Shown here: positions 25,672 to 33,788 of the stretch, one piece after another
Position numbering within the stretch: position 1 is the first letter of the stretch
Layout of the letters: every line of letters starts with the position of its first letter
Source of the DNA: Nitrosophilus kaiyonis
GTDB taxonomy: Bacteria; Campylobacterota; Campylobacteria; Campylobacterales; Nitratiruptoraceae
Assembly (NCBI RefSeq): GCF_027943725.1
Contig: NZ_AP025696.1
Coordinates: 969,501-1,033,500 of the forward strand
Direction: 5' to 3'
Length of the DNA: 64,000 nucleotides
The notes under the pieces: generated by a model
Told to the model about the DNA's origin: nothing
Database searches by the model: none
What the model saw: the letters and a program-made list of their open reading frames with translations, nothing else
Program-made: the position numbers and the translations under genes

Positions 25672-26220
25672 ATGGTGAATAGGGCTATTTTTTTAGATAG
25701 AGATGGTGTAATAAATGTTGATAAAGGATATGTTCATAAAATAGAAGATTTTGAATTTACTACTGGGACAATAAAAGCTTTGAAATATTTTCAAAGTTTA
25801 GGATATTTGCTAATTATTGTAACAAATCAATCTGGTATTGGTAGAGGATATTATACAAAAAAAGATTTTTATAAACTTACATCTTGGATGAAAAATAGAT
25901 TAAAAGCAGATGGAATTGAGATAAAAGAGGTATATTTTTGTCCGCACTCACCAGAAGAGAATTGTAAGTGTAGAAAACCTGAGCCTGGAATGATTTTAAA
26001 AGCTGCAAAAGATTTTGATATCGATTTGAAAAAATCTTGGATGATAGGTGATAAGATAAGTGATATAAAAGCAGCTAAAAGGGCTGGAATTGAAAATACT
26101 ATTTTTATAGAAGAAGAGAATAAGAAAAGAGGAGAAGGTGGTAAGGTGGTAAGAAAAGAAGGTAAGGCTAAATATATAGCAAAGAGTTTGTTTGATACAA
26201 TTTCAATAATAAAAGAGTGA
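25672..26220 (+). CDS. gmhB: D-glycero-D-manno-heptose 1,7-bisphosphate 7-phosphatase GmhB
   Basis: A 182-residue HAD phosphatase in ADP-heptose synthesis for the LPS inner core. The nucleophile motif FLDRDGVIN is at 7-15, the [10 protein letters not shown] loop at 51-60, and the zinc-binding Cys/His set is in [17 protein letters not shown] (about 91-107). [16 protein letters not shown] supplies motif IV. The start is ATG 25672 or the following GTG, which has better spacing from AAAGG. Residues about 148-168 are word-derived (GGTGGTAAG tract, 26137-26153) and interrupt the normal C-terminus. First gene of the heptose block. Confidence 0.93.
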   Translation: MVNRAIFLDRDGVINVDKGYVHKIEDFEFTTGTIKALKYFQSLGYLLIIVTNQSGIGRGYYTKKDFYKLTSWMKNRLKADGIEIKEVYFCPHSPEENCKCRKPEPGMILKAAKDFDIDLKKSWMIGDKISDIKAAKRAGIENTIFIEEENKKRGEGGKVVRKEGKAKYIAKSLFDTISIIKE

Positions 26221-26252
26221 TTAGTAATCAGTGTTAAGTAAAGGAAAAAGAG

Positions 26253-27257
26253 ATGAAATATAGCGATATTGATTTTAATAATAAAACTGTTTTAATAACA
26301 GGTGGAGCTGGTTTTATTGGAAGCAATCTTGCTTTTTATTTTCAAGAAAATTATCCTAATTGTAAAGTTGTTATATTTGATAAGTTTAGAACTGAAGAGA
26401 GATTTTCTAATGGAAATCTAAAAAGCTTTGGTCATTTTAAAAATCTAATAGGATTTAAGGGTGAAGTTATAAGTGGAGATATTAATAATAAAGATGATTT
26501 AAGAAGATTAGAAGATTTTAGATTTGATTATATTTTTCATCAAGCAGCTATTAGTGATACAACAGTGCAAGATCAAAAAATTATGATTGATACAAATTTA
26601 AATGCATTTAAAGATCTATTAGATATTGCCGTTGCAATGAAAGCTGGTATGATATATGCAAGTAGTGGTGCAGTATATGGAAAGCTGCCAGCACCCCATA
26701 CAGTTGGTAAAGAGGCTCCGGCAAATATTTATGGATTTAGCAAACTTATGATGGATAATCTTGCATATGATTATATGAAAAAAGTTGATATTCCTATAGT
26801 TGGACTTAGATATTTTAATGTATATGGGCCAAGAGAATATTTTAAAGAAAAAACTGCTTCAATGGTGCTTCAGTTTGGACTACAAATATTAAAAGGAGAA
26901 AATCCAAGGCTTTTTGAAGGAAGTGATAAAATAAAAAGAGATTTTGTATTTGTAGAAGATATTATTCAAGCAAACATCAAAGCTTGCAATCCAAAAAAAA
27001 GCGGTGTGTATAATGCTGCAACTGGAAATGCAAGAAGTTTTAAAGATATAGTTGATATTTTATGTGACAAGCTAGATATTCATCCAAAATATGAATATAT
27101 CCCTAATCCTTATGTAAAGCAGTATCAATTTTTTACAGAGGCTGATATTGAACCTACAAAAGAGTTTTTAGGATATGAGCCAAGATTTACTTTGGAAGAG
27201 GGGATAAAGGCAGATATTCCTTATATTAGGAAGATTTTTGAGGAAGAAATTTTGTAA
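26253..27257 (+). CDS. hldD: ADP-L-glycero-D-manno-heptose 6-epimerase HldD
   Basis: A 334-residue extended SDR that inverts C6 of ADP-heptose. The NAD(P) site is TGGAGFIGSN (residues 15-24), the catalytic Ser region YASSGAVYG, and the Tyr/Lys pair is in IYGFSKLMMD. Downstream RYFNVYGPREYFKEKTASM and the C-terminal IPNPYVKQYQFFTEAD are HldD-specific. AAAGG lies just before the ATG. It acts after HldE in the same cytoplasmic pathway. It is followed by a word repeat and the four-helix-bundle gene. Confidence 0.95.
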   Translation: MKYSDIDFNNKTVLITGGAGFIGSNLAFYFQENYPNCKVVIFDKFRTEERFSNGNLKSFGHFKNLIGFKGEVISGDINNKDDLRRLEDFRFDYIFHQAAISDTTVQDQKIMIDTNLNAFKDLLDIAVAMKAGMIYASSGAVYGKLPAPHTVGKEAPANIYGFSKLMMDNLAYDYMKKVDIPIVGLRYFNVYGPREYFKEKTASMVLQFGLQILKGENPRLFEGSDKIKRDFVFVEDIIQANIKACNPKKSGVYNAATGNARSFKDIVDILCDKLDIHPKYEYIPNPYVKQYQFFTEADIEPTKEFLGYEPRFTLEEGIKADIPYIRKIFEEEIL

Positions 27258-27268
27258 AAATAGCTGGA

Positions 27269-27287
27269 TAGGGGCATAGTGGAATAG
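27269..27287 (+). repeat. TAGGGGCATAG-TGGAATAG word, left arm flanking four-helix gene
   Basis: This word recurs in inverted orientation at 27706-27732, where its complement has seven extra bases between the two halves. The two copies bracket the small gene at 27320-27679. The same word occurs at 29175-29195 and 49873-49905. Confidence 0.7.
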
Positions 27288-27319
27288 ATATTTAGAGATA
27301 TTTAGTAAAAGGTTAAAAA

Positions 27320-27679
27320 TTGGCAAGATATGAAAAATTGATTATTTGGCAAAAGGCTGTAGAATTAGTTAAATATATTTACAAAATAACTGAAAGTTTT
27401 CCAAAAAATGAATTATTTGGTTTAACATCTCAAATAAGAAGAGCAGCAATTTCTATTCCTAGCAATATTGCTGAAGGGACTGGAAGAATATCAAAAAAAG
27501 AGTTTATAAATTTTTTACATATAGCACTAGGTTCTTTATATGAAGTTAAAACTCAGTTATTTATTGCAAAAGAACTTAATTTTATAGATTCTATAAAATT
27601 TGCAAATAATAAAATTGATGAATTAGAAAAAATGATTGTAGCTATGATAAAAACAAAAAAGGATTTTAATGATAAATAA
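27320..27679 (+). CDS. four-helix-bundle protein, S23/IVP family (copy 1)
   Basis: 119 residues with the family signature: W-x-KAVELVKYIYKITESFP, [19 protein letters not shown] and the FLHIALGSLYEVKTQL helix. The family was named from ORFs in intervening sequences of 23S rRNA genes and its function is unknown. Start is TTG 27320 after AAAAGG. It sits between hldD and hldE, splits the heptose operon, and overlaps the hldE start by 11 bases. Inverted copies of a word repeat flank it. A second copy lies at 42826-43191 before another sugar gene. Confidence 0.88.
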   Translation: MARYEKLIIWQKAVELVKYIYKITESFPKNELFGLTSQIRRAAISIPSNIAEGTGRISKKEFINFLHIALGSLYEVKTQLFIAKELNFIDSIKFANNKIDELEKMIVAMIKTKKDFNDK

Positions 27680-29126
27680 AAATTCTTTTCAACTCTCTTA
27701 TTCAACTATTCCACTATCCCGCTATGCCCCTAAAATACTGGTAGTAGGTGATTTGATGATAGACCATTACCTATGGGGAGAGTGTGAGAGAATTTCACCT
27801 GAAGCTCCTGTTCAGGTTGTAGATATAAAAAAGGAAGAGTCATTACTTGGAGGGGCTGGAAATGTTTTGAATAATTTAAAAGCATTTGAGGCTGAAGTTG
27901 GAGTTATAAGTGTTGTTGGTGATGATAAAAATGGAGAATGGTTAGAAAAAAGATTGCAAGAAAGAGGTATAAAAAAGATTGCTCTCATAAAAGAAAAAGG
28001 AAGAGTTACAAGTAAAAAAAGTAGAATCATAGCTTCACATCAGCAAATAGTTAGAGTTGATAAAGAGTCAAAAAATGATATTTCAAAATCGAGTGAAAAA
28101 AAGATTTTAGAGATTTTAAGAAAAAAGATAGATGATTTTGATCTAATTTTGTTATCTGATTATGCAAAAGGTGTATTAACGTACGATTTAACTCAAGAGA
28201 TTATTAATCTTGCAAAAGAAAAAATCCCTGTTTTTGTAGATCCAAAAGGAAGAGATTACTCAAAATACACTGGAGCTGATCTTATAACTCCAAATAAAAA
28301 AGAGGCATCTTTAGCTTCAGGTATAGATATTATCGATGATAAAAGTTTAAAAGAGGCCGGTTTTTATCTAAAAAACAGATTTAATTTAAAAAATGTGATA
28401 ATAACTCTTTCTGAAGAGGGAATGGCAATTTTTGAAGATAAAATGGAAAAAATCCCAACAGCAGCAAGAGAGGTTTATGATGTTACAGGAGCTGGAGATA
28501 CTGTTCTTGCAGCTTTAGGATTTGCTAAAGCTTGTGGTAAAAATTTAAAAGAAGCTGCCTATTTTGCAAATTTGGCTGCTGGAGTTGTTGTTGGAAAAGT
28601 TGGAGCTGCTACTGCAACAATAGAGGAAATTGAAGAGTATGAGAGCTCTTTGCATAAAAGTAGTTCCGATGAACATATTAAAAGCTTTGAAGAGATAAAA
28701 AGAGTTGTAGAGTATCTAAAAAATAAAAATAAAAAAATTGTTTTTACAAATGGATGTTTTGATATTTTGCATATTGGTCATGTAAAATATCTTCAAAAAG
28801 CAAAGCAGCTTGGAGATGTTTTAATAGTTGGATTAAATTCAGATGAGAGTGTTAGAAGATTAAAAGGAAAAGATAGACCAGTTAATCCAGAGTATGACAG
28901 AGCATATCTTTTAGCAGCTTTAGAGCCTGTTGATTATGTAGTTATTTTCAATGAAGATACTCCATATGAGCTTATAAAGATAATTGAGCCAGATGTTTTG
29001 GTAAAAGGTACAGATTATGAAGGAAAAGAGGTAGTTGGTAGCGATATAGCAAAAGAGGTTAGATTGATAGAGTTTGTTGAGGGAAAAAGTACGAGTAAGA
29101 TTATAGAGAAAGTTAGGAACAGGTGA
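27669..29126 (+). CDS. hldE: bifunctional heptose-7-P kinase / heptose-1-P adenylyltransferase HldE
   Basis: 485 residues. The PfkB-like kinase domain (about 24-330) has ILVVGDLMIDHYLWGE, the LLGGAGNVLNNL loop and the catalytic DVTGAGDTVLAAL. The cytidylyltransferase-like domain (about 350-485) has FTNGCFDILHIGHVKYL and ends EGKSTSKIIEKVRNR. Residues about 7-21 come from word-repeat DNA (27706-27732) and lie before the conserved start. No other start codon exists between ATG 27669 and the conserved region, and AAAGGATTTTA precedes this ATG, so the extension is probably translated. Acts between GmhA and HldD, with GmhB. Confidence 0.95.
   Translation: MINKNSFQLSYSTIPLSRYAPKILVVGDLMIDHYLWGECERISPEAPVQVVDIKKEESLLGGAGNVLNNLKAFEAEVGVISVVGDDKNGEWLEKRLQERGIKKIALIKEKGRVTSKKSRIIASHQQIVRVDKESKNDISKSSEKKILEILRKKIDDFDLILLSDYAKGVLTYDLTQEIINLAKEKIPVFVDPKGRDYSKYTGADLITPNKKEASLASGIDIIDDKSLKEAGFYLKNRFNLKNVIITLSEEGMAIFEDKMEKIPTAAREVYDVTGAGDTVLAALGFAKACGKNLKEAAYFANLAAGVVVGKVGAATATIEEIEEYESSLHKSSSDEHIKSFEEIKRVVEYLKNKNKKIVFTNGCFDILHIGHVKYLQKAKQLGDVLIVGLNSDESVRRLKGKDRPVNPEYDRAYLLAALEPVDYVVIFNEDTPYELIKIIEPDVLVKGTDYEGKEVVGSDIAKEVRLIEFVEGKSTSKIIEKVRNR
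27706..27732 (-). repeat. inverted right arm of the TAGGGGCATAG word, inside hldE
   Basis: Complement reads TAGGGGCATAGCGGGATAG followed by TGGAATAG. Compare the left arm at 27269-27287. Together they enclose the four-helix-bundle gene. It is read in frame as STIPLSRYAP of HldE. Confidence 0.7.
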
Positions 29127-29307
29127 GTGAGTTAAGTAAGGTAAGTGAGGTGAGTTAGAAAATTAGAGAGTTGAATAGGGGCATAGCGGAATAGTGGAGA
29201 AGGATTTAGTGATAGTGGATAGTGATAGTATAAGTAATGAACTCAACACTAACACTAATTCCAATGTCCAATGTCAAATGTCAAATTAACCAATAAAAAG
29301 GATAAAA
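29127..29307. repeat. 181-base word-repeat gap between hldE and gmhA
   Basis: GTGAG/GTAAG units, then GAATAGGGGCATAGCGG, GATAGTGGATAGTGATAGT and AATGTCCAATGTCAAATGTC. The gmhA ribosome site AAAAAGGAT follows. No coding sense is seen. Confidence 0.75.
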
Positions 29308-29871
29308 ATGTTAGAAGTTATTGAAAAAGATTTACAAGAGCATTTAAAAACATTTGAGAAAGTTGTAGAAGAGTTAAAGTTTCATATATATACTGCTTCA
29401 ATTATTTGTGTGGAAGCTTTGAAAAATCAAAAAAAAATTTTACTTTTTGGAAATGGTGGAAGTGCAGCAGATGCTCAACATATAGCAGCTGAGTTAGTTG
29501 GAAGGTTTCAAAAAGAAAGAAGAGCTTTGCCAGCAATTGCTCTAACAACTGACACTTCAGCTTTAACTGCGATAGGAAATGATTATGGGTATGAACAAGT
29601 GTTCGCAAGGCAGGTTGAAGCATTGGCAAATGAAGGAGATGTTGCTATAGGGATAAGTACAAGCGGAAATAGTGAAAATGTTTTAAGAGGTTTAGAAGTA
29701 GCTAAAAACAGAGGTTGTAAAACGATAGGATTATCTGGCAAAGATGGCGGAAAGATGGCAAATCTTTGTGATGCAAATATTATTGTTCCTTCAGCTACAA
29801 CTGCTAGAATCCAAGAGATGCATATTATGATAGGACATATTTTATGCAATGTTATAGATGAGAATTTTTGA
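29308..29871 (+). CDS. gmhA: sedoheptulose-7-phosphate isomerase GmhA
   Basis: A 187-residue SIS-fold enzyme, first step of ADP-heptose synthesis. Motifs are [19 protein letters not shown] (about 46-64), [18 protein letters not shown] (about 79-96) and [12 protein letters not shown]. The catalytic Glu and His lie in [12 protein letters not shown] near the C-terminus. ATG 29308 follows AAGGAT. Its stop overlaps the next ATG by one base (TGATG), which ties a HEPN/MNT pair to the heptose operon. Confidence 0.95.
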   Translation: MLEVIEKDLQEHLKTFEKVVEELKFHIYTASIICVEALKNQKKILLFGNGGSAADAQHIAAELVGRFQKERRALPAIALTTDTSALTAIGNDYGYEQVFARQVEALANEGDVAIGISTSGNSENVLRGLEVAKNRGCKTIGLSGKDGGKMANLCDANIIVPSATTARIQEMHIMIGHILCNVIDENF

Positions 29872-30170
29872 TGAGGCTTTCAAAATTTGAAATTGATTCA
29901 ATTAAAGAGTGTGCAAAAGAGATTATTAAAGAGGGAAAAATTTATCTATTTGGAAGTAGAGTGGATGATAATAAAAAAGGTGGAGATATAGATCTTTACA
30001 TAGAACTTCCAAAAAAGCCAGACTTTTTAATGAAAATAGATTTTTTAGTTTGTTTAAAAAATAAAATTGGTGAACAAAAGATTGATATAGTTTTATATTA
30101 TCCTAAAAAAGAAAAAAAGCTAATTGATAAAATAGCAAAAAAAGAAGGGATTTTAATTTGGAGCAGTTAA
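29871..30170 (+). CDS. MNT-type minimal nucleotidyltransferase (antitoxin-like)
   Basis: A 99-residue DNA-polymerase-beta-fold nucleotidyltransferase. The active-site pattern LFGSR (about residues 27-31), GGDIDLYIE (about 37-45) and a third acidic residue in KIDIVLYY (about 72-79) are all present, so it may be catalytic. In known HEPN/MNT systems this protein neutralises the HEPN partner by AMPylating it. The ATG overlaps the gmhA stop, and the next gene starts inside its 3' end. Confidence 0.85.
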   Translation: MRLSKFEIDSIKECAKEIIKEGKIYLFGSRVDDNKKGGDIDLYIELPKKPDFLMKIDFLVCLKNKIGEQKIDIVLYYPKKEKKLIDKIAKKEGILIWSS

Positions 30171-30613
30171 AAGAAAAAATAGATATGTTAGATGAACTTT
30201 TTAAAAAATGTGATATTGATTATCAAGATATAAAAAATTTAAATCTAAATGAAAAAATTTATGATGATATTAAAAAAGAGAGACTCATTAATAGTTTTTT
30301 ATTTAGATATGCAAAAATTCAAGATAGTATGGGAGCAAAACTATTTAGAGAAATATTATTTGCTCTAAAAGAGATTGATAATTATGCTATTGCAATGAAA
30401 GATGTTTTAAATAAAATGGAAAAATTACATATAATAAAAGATGCTTCAATTTGGGATAAATTAAGAGAGATTAGAAATGATATATCTCATGAATATCCTT
30501 TGGATTATGAAGAGAGATTAGAAAATTTAAAAAAGGCTATGTGGGGATATGAAAAATTAAAAGAGATATTTAATGATATAAAAGATTATTTAAAAAAGGA
30601 AAACTTATATTAA
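30158..30613 (+). CDS. HEPN-domain protein (toxin-like partner)
   Basis: A 151-residue all-helical protein with the HEPN RNase signature R-x4-H in EIRNDISHEYP (about residues 108-118), preceded by a conserved acidic/aromatic helix. It begins at TTG 30158, 13 bases inside the MNT gene, the usual tight arrangement of this toxin-antitoxin class. The 3' end overlaps the convergent waaF by 9 bases. The pair sits between gmhA and waaF and looks inserted into the LPS locus. Confidence 0.82.
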   Translation: MEQLKEKIDMLDELFKKCDIDYQDIKNLNLNEKIYDDIKKERLINSFLFRYAKIQDSMGAKLFREILFALKEIDNYAIAMKDVLNKMEKLHIIKDASIWDKLREIRNDISHEYPLDYEERLENLKKAMWGYEKLKEIFNDIKDYLKKENLY

Positions 30614-31612
30614 CTCTTTTGCAGTTTTTATGACCATATTTGGAGTTAAATCTTTCATACATTTATGATGTTTTAAAGGGCATACTCTTTTCATGCAGGG
30701 AGCGCACTCTAAATTTAAAGATACAACTTTTCCTTTTGGATTTTTCCATTGGCTTGTTGATGAATAATCAGTTGGTCCAAAAATAGCAACTGTTGGTATT
30801 TTAAAAGCTGCTGCTATATGCATTGGTCCAGAATCATTTGTTATGAATAAAGAGAGTTTTGATATATAAAAAATTAACTCTTCTATGGAAGTTTTACCGG
30901 CTAAATTGATAGGCTCAACTCCTTCTTGAAGGAGAAAATTTTCAATCTCTTTTGCAATGCTAACTTCATTTGGTCCGCCAAAGATAACAATTTTAAAATT
31001 ATTACTAAAATGTTTTGCAACTTGCGCAAAGTATTTGCTATACCATCTTTTAGCGCTTCCATAAGTTGCTCCTGGATTGATTCCAAGTAAAGGTTGAAGG
31101 TTTAAGGCAGAAGGCAAAAGACTATTTTTTATAGATGGTAAATAGAGTTTTAAATCGCTTGGTGGTAAATTTGTTTTAAAAATTGAGTTTATAAAATAGT
31201 TATATTTTTCTACTTGATGTAAATTAGCAGTAAAGGAGTGAAGGAGTGAAGGAGTGAAGATATAACGCTTTTTTGAGCCTGTAAAGAAAAGTAAAAGTTT
31301 TGAAAAAAAATGGCTTCTAAAACTTATAGCAATATCGTGTTTTCCTATTTTTTTAGCGAGTTTATATGTTGCAAAAAGGCGATTTTTACTCTTTTTTGTA
31401 TTATCTATAAAAATTTTATCTATTTTTGGATGATTTTTTAAAGCATTAGTTGAAACATAACTTCCAACAATTGTTATCTTTTTTGGATTTACTGTTTTTA
31501 TGATATTTTCTATTGCAGGAGTTGCCATAATTGTATCACCAAGCCAAGTTGGAAGCTCGATAAGCAGGGTTGAAGGTTGAAGGTTGAAGGTTGAAGGGTT
31601 AGATAAATTCAT
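30605..31612 (-). CDS. waaF: ADP-heptose:LPS heptosyltransferase II (WaaF-like)
   Basis: A 335-residue GT9 enzyme adding the second inner-core heptose. LIELPTWLGDTIMATPAIEN is the GT9 start, GINPGATYGSAKRW the central donor loop, and LFITNDSGPMHIAAAF with VAIFGPTDYSSTSQW the ADP-heptose site. A Cys-rich tail (ECAPCMKRVCPLKHHKCM) is typical of WaaF. The N-terminal MNLSNPSTFNLQPST is encoded by GGTTGAA words (31568-31600), and FTPSLLHSF by another word tract (31234-31260). Only one start (31612) is available. Position beside gmhA matches the C. jejuni waaF end of the LOS locus. Confidence 0.9.
   Translation of the reverse strand: MNLSNPSTFNLQPSTLLIELPTWLGDTIMATPAIENIIKTVNPKKITIVGSYVSTNALKNHPKIDKIFIDNTKKSKNRLFATYKLAKKIGKHDIAISFRSHFFSKLLLFFTGSKKRYIFTPSLLHSFTANLHQVEKYNYFINSIFKTNLPPSDLKLYLPSIKNSLLPSALNLQPLLGINPGATYGSAKRWYSKYFAQVAKHFSNNFKIVIFGGPNEVSIAKEIENFLLQEGVEPINLAGKTSIEELIFYISKLSLFITNDSGPMHIAAAFKIPTVAIFGPTDYSSTSQWKNPKGKVVSLNLECAPCMKRVCPLKHHKCMKDLTPNMVIKTAKELI
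31234..31260 (-). repeat. GGAGTGAA word tract inside waaF
   Basis: Three tandem GGAGTGAA units, in frame on the minus strand, within the region between the acceptor and donor domains. A shorter GGTTGAAGG remnant lies at 31090-31110. Confidence 0.7.
31568..31600 (-). repeat. GGTTGAA heptamer tract at the waaF N-terminus
   Basis: Four GGTTGAA units in tandem, translated as repeating Ser-Thr-Phe-Asn-Leu-Gln-Pro. It also underlies the junction with the end of the upstream glycosyltransferase gene. Confidence 0.8.
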
Positions 31613-32621
31613 TTATAACCTCTAATGTTTTTTGGGCGTTTTTTTCAATTGTATAATTTTTAGCAATATTTTTCATCTCTTTTTGTATCTTATTTAAATT
31701 TTCTTCATCATTAAGTAGAGTTTTTATTTTTGAAACTATACTAAAATCTTTTGGATTTTGCATAATATACTCTTTTTTTAAAATTTCGCTTGCTCCATTT
31801 TGTTTTGTTGTAAAAACTATATTTTCAAAACTCATAGCTTCTAATACAACATTTGAAAATGGCTCATAATGTGTTGGAAAAATAAAGATATCACTTGCAG
31901 CATAAAATATATCTACATCTTTTCTTGGGCCTGTAAAAAAAACATTTTTATCAATTTTAAGCTCTTTTGCATAATTTTTATAAAAAGATATATTTTTTTC
32001 TTTTCCAACAATAAATGCTTTAAAATCTATATCAATTTGTGAGATAATTTCTAAAAACTCTTTTGCACCTTTTCTTTTAAATCCACTTCCAATAAAAAGA
32101 ATGATTTTTTCATCATCTATTTTAAACTCTTTTTGAAGCTCTTTTTTTGCCTTTTCTTTATCAAAATCTTTTATTTCTATTCCATTATAAATAACTTCAA
32201 TCTTTTTTGGATCAATTTTATAATATTTAATAATCTCTTCTTTAATTAAAATTGAATTTGCTATTATCTTTTTTGCATTATTAAAAGTCTTTTTTTCAAG
32301 ATAAAGATATGTTAAATGCAAAGGATTTAAACTAAATCCTTTTGTTTTTAAGAATGCTTTATGAACCCCATCTCCAGCTCTATAAATATCAGGGCAGCTT
32401 ATCCTATCAAGTGAAAAATAAAATCTATTTTTTTTATTTTTGCATACTTTATAATTAAACAAAATTGCCTTAATCCAAGATGGAAGCCATTTTGGAAGAT
32501 TTGCATGAACTATTTCACACTCAATATTTTTATCTTTTAAATAATTTATCAATCTCTCAAGATATCTTTCAGCTCCTCCAAAGGGAGTATATTTTTGACG
32601 GATAAAACTAATTTTTTTCAT
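31599..32621 (-). CDS. LPS core glycosyltransferase, GT4 (WaaG-like)
   Basis: 340 residues with a GT-B fold. SFIRQKYTPFGGAERYLERL is the acceptor-side Gly-rich loop of WaaG. VIYNGIEIKDF, ILFIGSGFKRKGAKEFLE and FPTHYEPFSNVVLEAMSFEN (E-x7-E donor motif) follow. Likely adds glucose or a similar hexose to heptose. ATG 32621 gives MKKISFIRQKY, the family start. A TTG at 32639 would add six residues and overlap the ligase gene more. It overlaps the waaF start by 14 bases through the word tract. Confidence 0.83.
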   Translation of the reverse strand: MKKISFIRQKYTPFGGAERYLERLINYLKDKNIECEIVHANLPKWLPSWIKAILFNYKVCKNKKNRFYFSLDRISCPDIYRAGDGVHKAFLKTKGFSLNPLHLTYLYLEKKTFNNAKKIIANSILIKEEIIKYYKIDPKKIEVIYNGIEIKDFDKEKAKKELQKEFKIDDEKIILFIGSGFKRKGAKEFLEIISQIDIDFKAFIVGKEKNISFYKNYAKELKIDKNVFFTGPRKDVDIFYAASDIFIFPTHYEPFSNVVLEAMSFENIVFTTKQNGASEILKKEYIMQNPKDFSIVSKIKTLLNDEENLNKIQKEMKNIAKNYTIEKNAQKTLEVINEFI

Positions 32622-33780
32622 ATTTGGATTTATTATCAACTTGATTTAATGCAAAAGACCAAATAAGACACATTAATAATGCATTTTCATGATGGAATGT
32701 AGTATTTACAAATGAAATAATAAGGTTAATAATGATAAAAATGATTCCAATTTTAGAAAAAATTAATTTATTATTTTTTATAAATTTATAAATAAGAGAT
32801 AGCAGAAAAAATAGATATGCAAATAATGAAACAATACCTCTTTCAACTAAAAAATTTAAGTAAGTATTATGTGCGTGTGAATGATGCAAATGTTTAGAAT
32901 TTAAATCCGGAAAGTAAATATTACCATCAATAAATTTAAAATTTCCAGGGCCTATTCCTAAAAAATACGGTCCTTCAAGCCATTTTTTTATTGCAATTTT
33001 ATCAATTATCTCTCTACCACTTGGATAAAAGCCGTAACTAATTTTTTTTAAGAACCATATATCATGTAATATAAAATAAAATACTAGTCCTATAATTAAA
33101 ACTAAAAAAGATGGTAATAATATTGTATAAAGATTTATTTTATTTTCTAAAATTAAAACCAAAAAATAAATTATAGGCAAAGAAAAAATTGCTGCTCTAC
33201 TTCCTGTAGATAAAATTCCAATTACAGATAATATTGAAATAATTAAAGAAAAATATTTAGTAAATTTTTCTTTTTCGTAGAAAAATAATGATAATGATAT
33301 TGTAAATATTAATACTAAATAAATTGCTGAGTGATTTACATGACCAATTGAGTGTAATTTAAAAACTTTATAATTATTAAAATATTTTTCGTAAAACCCC
33401 CAAATAAAAGCAATTATAAATGAAATATATAGGGGAAAAATAAAATATTTTTTTATACTATTATATGTAAAAAAAGGCAGTGTTCTTATAATTAGAAATA
33501 AAATAAAAATCCTTATTAAATCTAAATTACTTTTTATTATTGATTTTATTTCTGTTTCATATTCACTAAAAATAGAGCTTAAAATAGAAAAAAGTAAAAA
33601 TATTATTATTGACCAAAAGATTTTATCTTTTATAATGGTTAATTTATTTTGATAAAATATAAAAATTCCTATAAATATTAACAGGTAAAATGTTATTTGT
33701 TTAATTGCTTCTGACAGTGGTAAAGAAAGAGTCATTAAAAATAAAATAATAAGAAAAATATTTTCTAAATTTTTTTTCAT
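32608..33780 (-). CDS. waaL: O-antigen ligase WaaL
   Basis: A 390-residue polytopic inner-membrane protein with about 11-12 helices. A large periplasmic loop at about residues 245-310 ends in LHHSHAHNTYLNFLVERG, the ligase motif with the catalytic-type His. STGSRAAIFSLPIIYF is also typical. It joins undecaprenyl-linked O-antigen to the lipid A core in the periplasm, so glycans from the first 15 kb could end up on LPS as well as on PglB targets. ATG 33780 is 8 bases after the upstream gene. Confidence 0.85.
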   Translation of the reverse strand: MKKNLENIFLIILFLMTLSLPLSEAIKQITFYLLIFIGIFIFYQNKLTIIKDKIFWSIIIFLLFSILSSIFSEYETEIKSIIKSNLDLIRIFILFLIIRTLPFFTYNSIKKYFIFPLYISFIIAFIWGFYEKYFNNYKVFKLHSIGHVNHSAIYLVLIFTISLSLFFYEKEKFTKYFSLIISILSVIGILSTGSRAAIFSLPIIYFLVLILENKINLYTILLPSFLVLIIGLVFYFILHDIWFLKKISYGFYPSGREIIDKIAIKKWLEGPYFLGIGPGNFKFIDGNIYFPDLNSKHLHHSHAHNTYLNFLVERGIVSLFAYLFFLLSLIYKFIKNNKLIFSKIGIIFIIINLIISFVNTTFHHENALLMCLIWSFALNQVDNKSKYEKN

Positions 33781-33788
33781 ATAAAACC

